From: Halorhabdus tiamatea SARL4B
Lineage (GTDB): Archaea; Halobacteriota; Halobacteria; Halobacteriales; Haloarculaceae
Direction of reading: 5' to 3'
NCBI RefSeq assembly: GCF_000470655.1
Contig: NC_021921.1
Span: 806,001-870,000, forward strand
Length of the DNA stretch: 64,000 nt
In this document: positions 62,471-64,000 of the stretch, one piece after another
Layout: every line of letters begins with the position of its first letter
How positions within the stretch are numbered: the first letter of the stretch is position 1
The notes under the pieces: model-generated
Seen by the model: only the letters and a program-made list of their open reading frames with translations
The model's database searches: none
What the model was told of the DNA's origin: nothing
Position numbers and translations under genes: made by a program

Positions 62471-64000
62471 ATGGAACTCTCAGACGAACGGCTCGACCAG
62501 TACGTCGACGACGACCGCCGCGCGGAGATCGACGAACGTGTCGAATCGTCACTCGAAGAAATGACTGTCGAGGAGAAAGTCGGCCAGCTCAACCAGCGCT
62601 CAGTACACTTCATCACGGGGACCGAAGACGAGGGAGACGAACTCGAGGGCGCAATCGCCGACGGCGAGGTCGGGTCGTTGCTGAACGTCACCGACCTCGA
62701 GACGAAACGCCGGCTGCAGGAACGCGCCGTCGAGGAGAGTCGCCTCGGGATCCCACTCCTGATCGGCTACGACGTTATCCACGGGTATCGGACCGTCTTC
62801 CCGACGCCGCTGGCACAGGCCGCCTCCTGGAACCCCGAACTGGCGGAGCGAGCCGAGCGGATCGCCGCCACGGAAGCCAGCGCCGACGGACACAACTGGA
62901 CGTTCGCGCCGATGGTCGACGTCTCGCGTGACCCACGGTGGGGCCGAGTCATGGAAGGGGCCGGTGAGAGCCCGGTACTCGGGAGTGCCTTCGCCAGGGC
63001 GCGCGTCCGGGGCTTCCAGGGCGAGGACCTGAGCGCGCCGGATACGGTTCTGGCGTGTGCGAAACACTTCGCCGGCTACGGCGCTGTCGAGGGCGGCCGG
63101 GAGTACAACACCGTCAACGTCTCGGAGACGGCCCTCCGCGAGCGCCACCTCCCGCCGTTCGCGGCCAGCGTCGAGGAAGGCGTCGGGTCGGTGATGAACG
63201 CCTTCAACGTCCACGAGCGGATCCCGGCGAGCGGCAACGAATCGCTCGTCGACGGAATCCTCAAAGGCGAGTGGGACTTCCCGGGGCTGGTGGTCTCGGA
63301 CTGGGCGTCCTTCCGCGAGCAGATCCAGCACGGGACCGCGAGTGACCGCCGTGAGGCCGCGCGCAAGGCGATCCAGGCCGGCTCCGACATCGACATGGCG
63401 AGCGAGGTCGTCGTCGACGAACTCGCCGATCTCGTCCGCGACGGAGACGTAAGCGAGGACCGACTCGACGACGCCGTCCGTCGCGTTTTGACCGTCAAGG
63501 GGTTGCTCGGCCTCTTCGAGGATCCCTACCGATACTTCGACGAGCAACGTCGCGAGGAGGCGATGCTCACAGCGCAGCACCGTGACGCCGCCCGCGAGGC
63601 CGCCCGGCAGTCCTTCGTCCTGCTGGAAAACGAGGACGACCGGCTCCCGCTTGACCCGGCCGACGACGTCGCCGTGATCGGCGCGCTGGCCGACAGCGCC
63701 GAGGACGCCCTCGGAGCCTGGAGTTTCGAGGGGCGGTCCGAGGACGTCATCACGATCCGGGACGGACTCGAATCGTTCCTCGATCGCGAGGTCGCGTACG
63801 CGCCCGGATACAGCCTCCCCAGCGAAGTGACAGACGAATCGATGCCTGGCGAAGTGACGGACGAATCGCTCGAGGCGGCGGTCGACGCGGCGACCGACGC
63901 CGACGTGGCCGTCGCCGTCGTGGGTGAACCGGCCGACATCACGGGCGAAGCCGCGAGCCGGAGCCAGATCGACCTGCCGGGCGACCAGCGGCGACTGCTC
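62471..64000 (+). CDS. GH3 beta-glucosidase, cut by the window end
   Basis: The first 510 residues of a BglX-like exo-beta-glucosidase. The N-terminal barrel has LEEMTVEEKVGQLNQRSVHF, LIGYDVIHGYRTVFPTPLAQ, FAPMVDVSRDPRWGRVMEGA, KHFAGYGAVEGGREYN and the nucleophile Asp277 in LVVSDWASF. The second alpha/beta domain begins near 370 (AAREAARQSFVLLENEDDRL). No signal peptide, so cytoplasmic. It releases glucose or xylose from oligosaccharides. The divergent phosphorylase genes likely respond to the same sugar. Confidence 0.95.
   Translation, partial: MELSDERLDQYVDDDRRAEIDERVESSLEEMTVEEKVGQLNQRSVHFITGTEDEGDELEGAIADGEVGSLLNVTDLETKRRLQERAVEESRLGIPLLIGYDVIHGYRTVFPTPLAQAASWNPELAERAERIAATEASADGHNWTFAPMVDVSRDPRWGRVMEGAGESPVLGSAFARARVRGFQGEDLSAPDTVLACAKHFAGYGAVEGGREYNTVNVSETALRERHLPPFAASVEEGVGSVMNAFNVHERIPASGNESLVDGILKGEWDFPGLVVSDWASFREQIQHGTASDRREAARKAIQAGSDIDMASEVVVDELADLVRDGDVSEDRLDDAVRRVLTVKGLLGLFEDPYRYFDEQRREEAMLTAQHRDAAREAARQSFVLLENEDDRLPLDPADDVAVIGALADSAEDALGAWSFEGRSEDVITIRDGLESFLDREVAYAPGYSLPSEVTDESMPGEVTDESLEAAVDAATDADVAVAVVGEPADITGEAASRSQIDLPGDQRRLL

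Overview
The window is from an extremely halophilic archaeon. The proteins are strongly acidic, the DNA is GC-rich, starts are mostly leaderless behind TATA-like boxes, and several families are characteristic of haloarchaea: a surface glycoprotein with a PGF-CTERM tail, CheF, archaeal IMP cyclohydrolase PurO, a duplicated-domain TatC, a DUF5786-type peptide and archaeal NMD3. The set of plant-polysaccharide enzymes (Tat-exported GH10 xylanase with a dockerin, two GH94-like phosphorylases, a GH3 beta-glucosidase) points to a saccharolytic genus such as Halorhabdus. That genus assignment is inference.

Layout. 1-12.1 kb is an extracellular region: the dockerin tail of a truncated gene, a GH10 xylanase, a secreted subtilase, and a two-gene surface-glycoprotein operon. 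12.2-21.8 kb holds CheF and then a surface-glycan block: GlmU-like and GlmS (amino-sugar supply), a membrane-anchored protein with about seven DUF4330-like repeats, an unknown membrane protein, a polyprenyl sugar-phosphate transferase and a sugar-nucleotide epimerase. 21.8-32.8 kb is mostly core function: IF-6, L31e, L39e, ZIP transporter, ThpR, a lone MNT nucleotidyltransferase, TPR and DUF424 proteins, an SGNH hydrolase, an HTH/PIN pair, HtpX, NMD3, a Trm5/Taw2 methylase and purine nucleoside phosphorylase. 32.8-43.1 kb carries an XPD/DinG-type helicase, a cysteine-cluster protein, an SDR reductase, a MutS-like ATPase, a PAS histidine kinase, a flavin-dependent oxidoreductase and LarE. 43.2-47.3 kb has two divergent tatC genes, relevant because the xylanase has a Tat signal. 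47.4-56.2 kb is accessory in character: flavodoxin, an RHH regulator overlapping a queuosine-precursor transporter, ArsR-like and Bat-like regulators, unknown proteins, PurO, an HNH nuclease beside tRNA-Gln with a duplicated tRNA 3' end, a RelE-type toxin-antitoxin pair, RDD and MFS proteins. 56.2-64 kb is a cytoplasmic oligosaccharide-degrading block: two tandem GH94-like enzymes divergent from a GH3 beta-glucosidase that runs off the window.

How the parts fit: xylan is probably cut outside the cell by the Tat-exported GH10 enzyme, and oligosaccharides are split inside by the signal-less phosphorylases and GH3. The most unusual signals are the CARDB-like plus FQDVL C-terminal cassette shared by the protease and the surface protein, next to dockerin-bearing GH10 proteins; the N-glycosylation-site-rich coiled-coil stalk of the S-layer candidate; the seven-unit DUF4330-like protein in the glycan cluster; a nested 80-bp inverted-repeat element; twin palindromes in the toxin-antitoxin promoter; and the duplicated tRNA-Gln 3' end.
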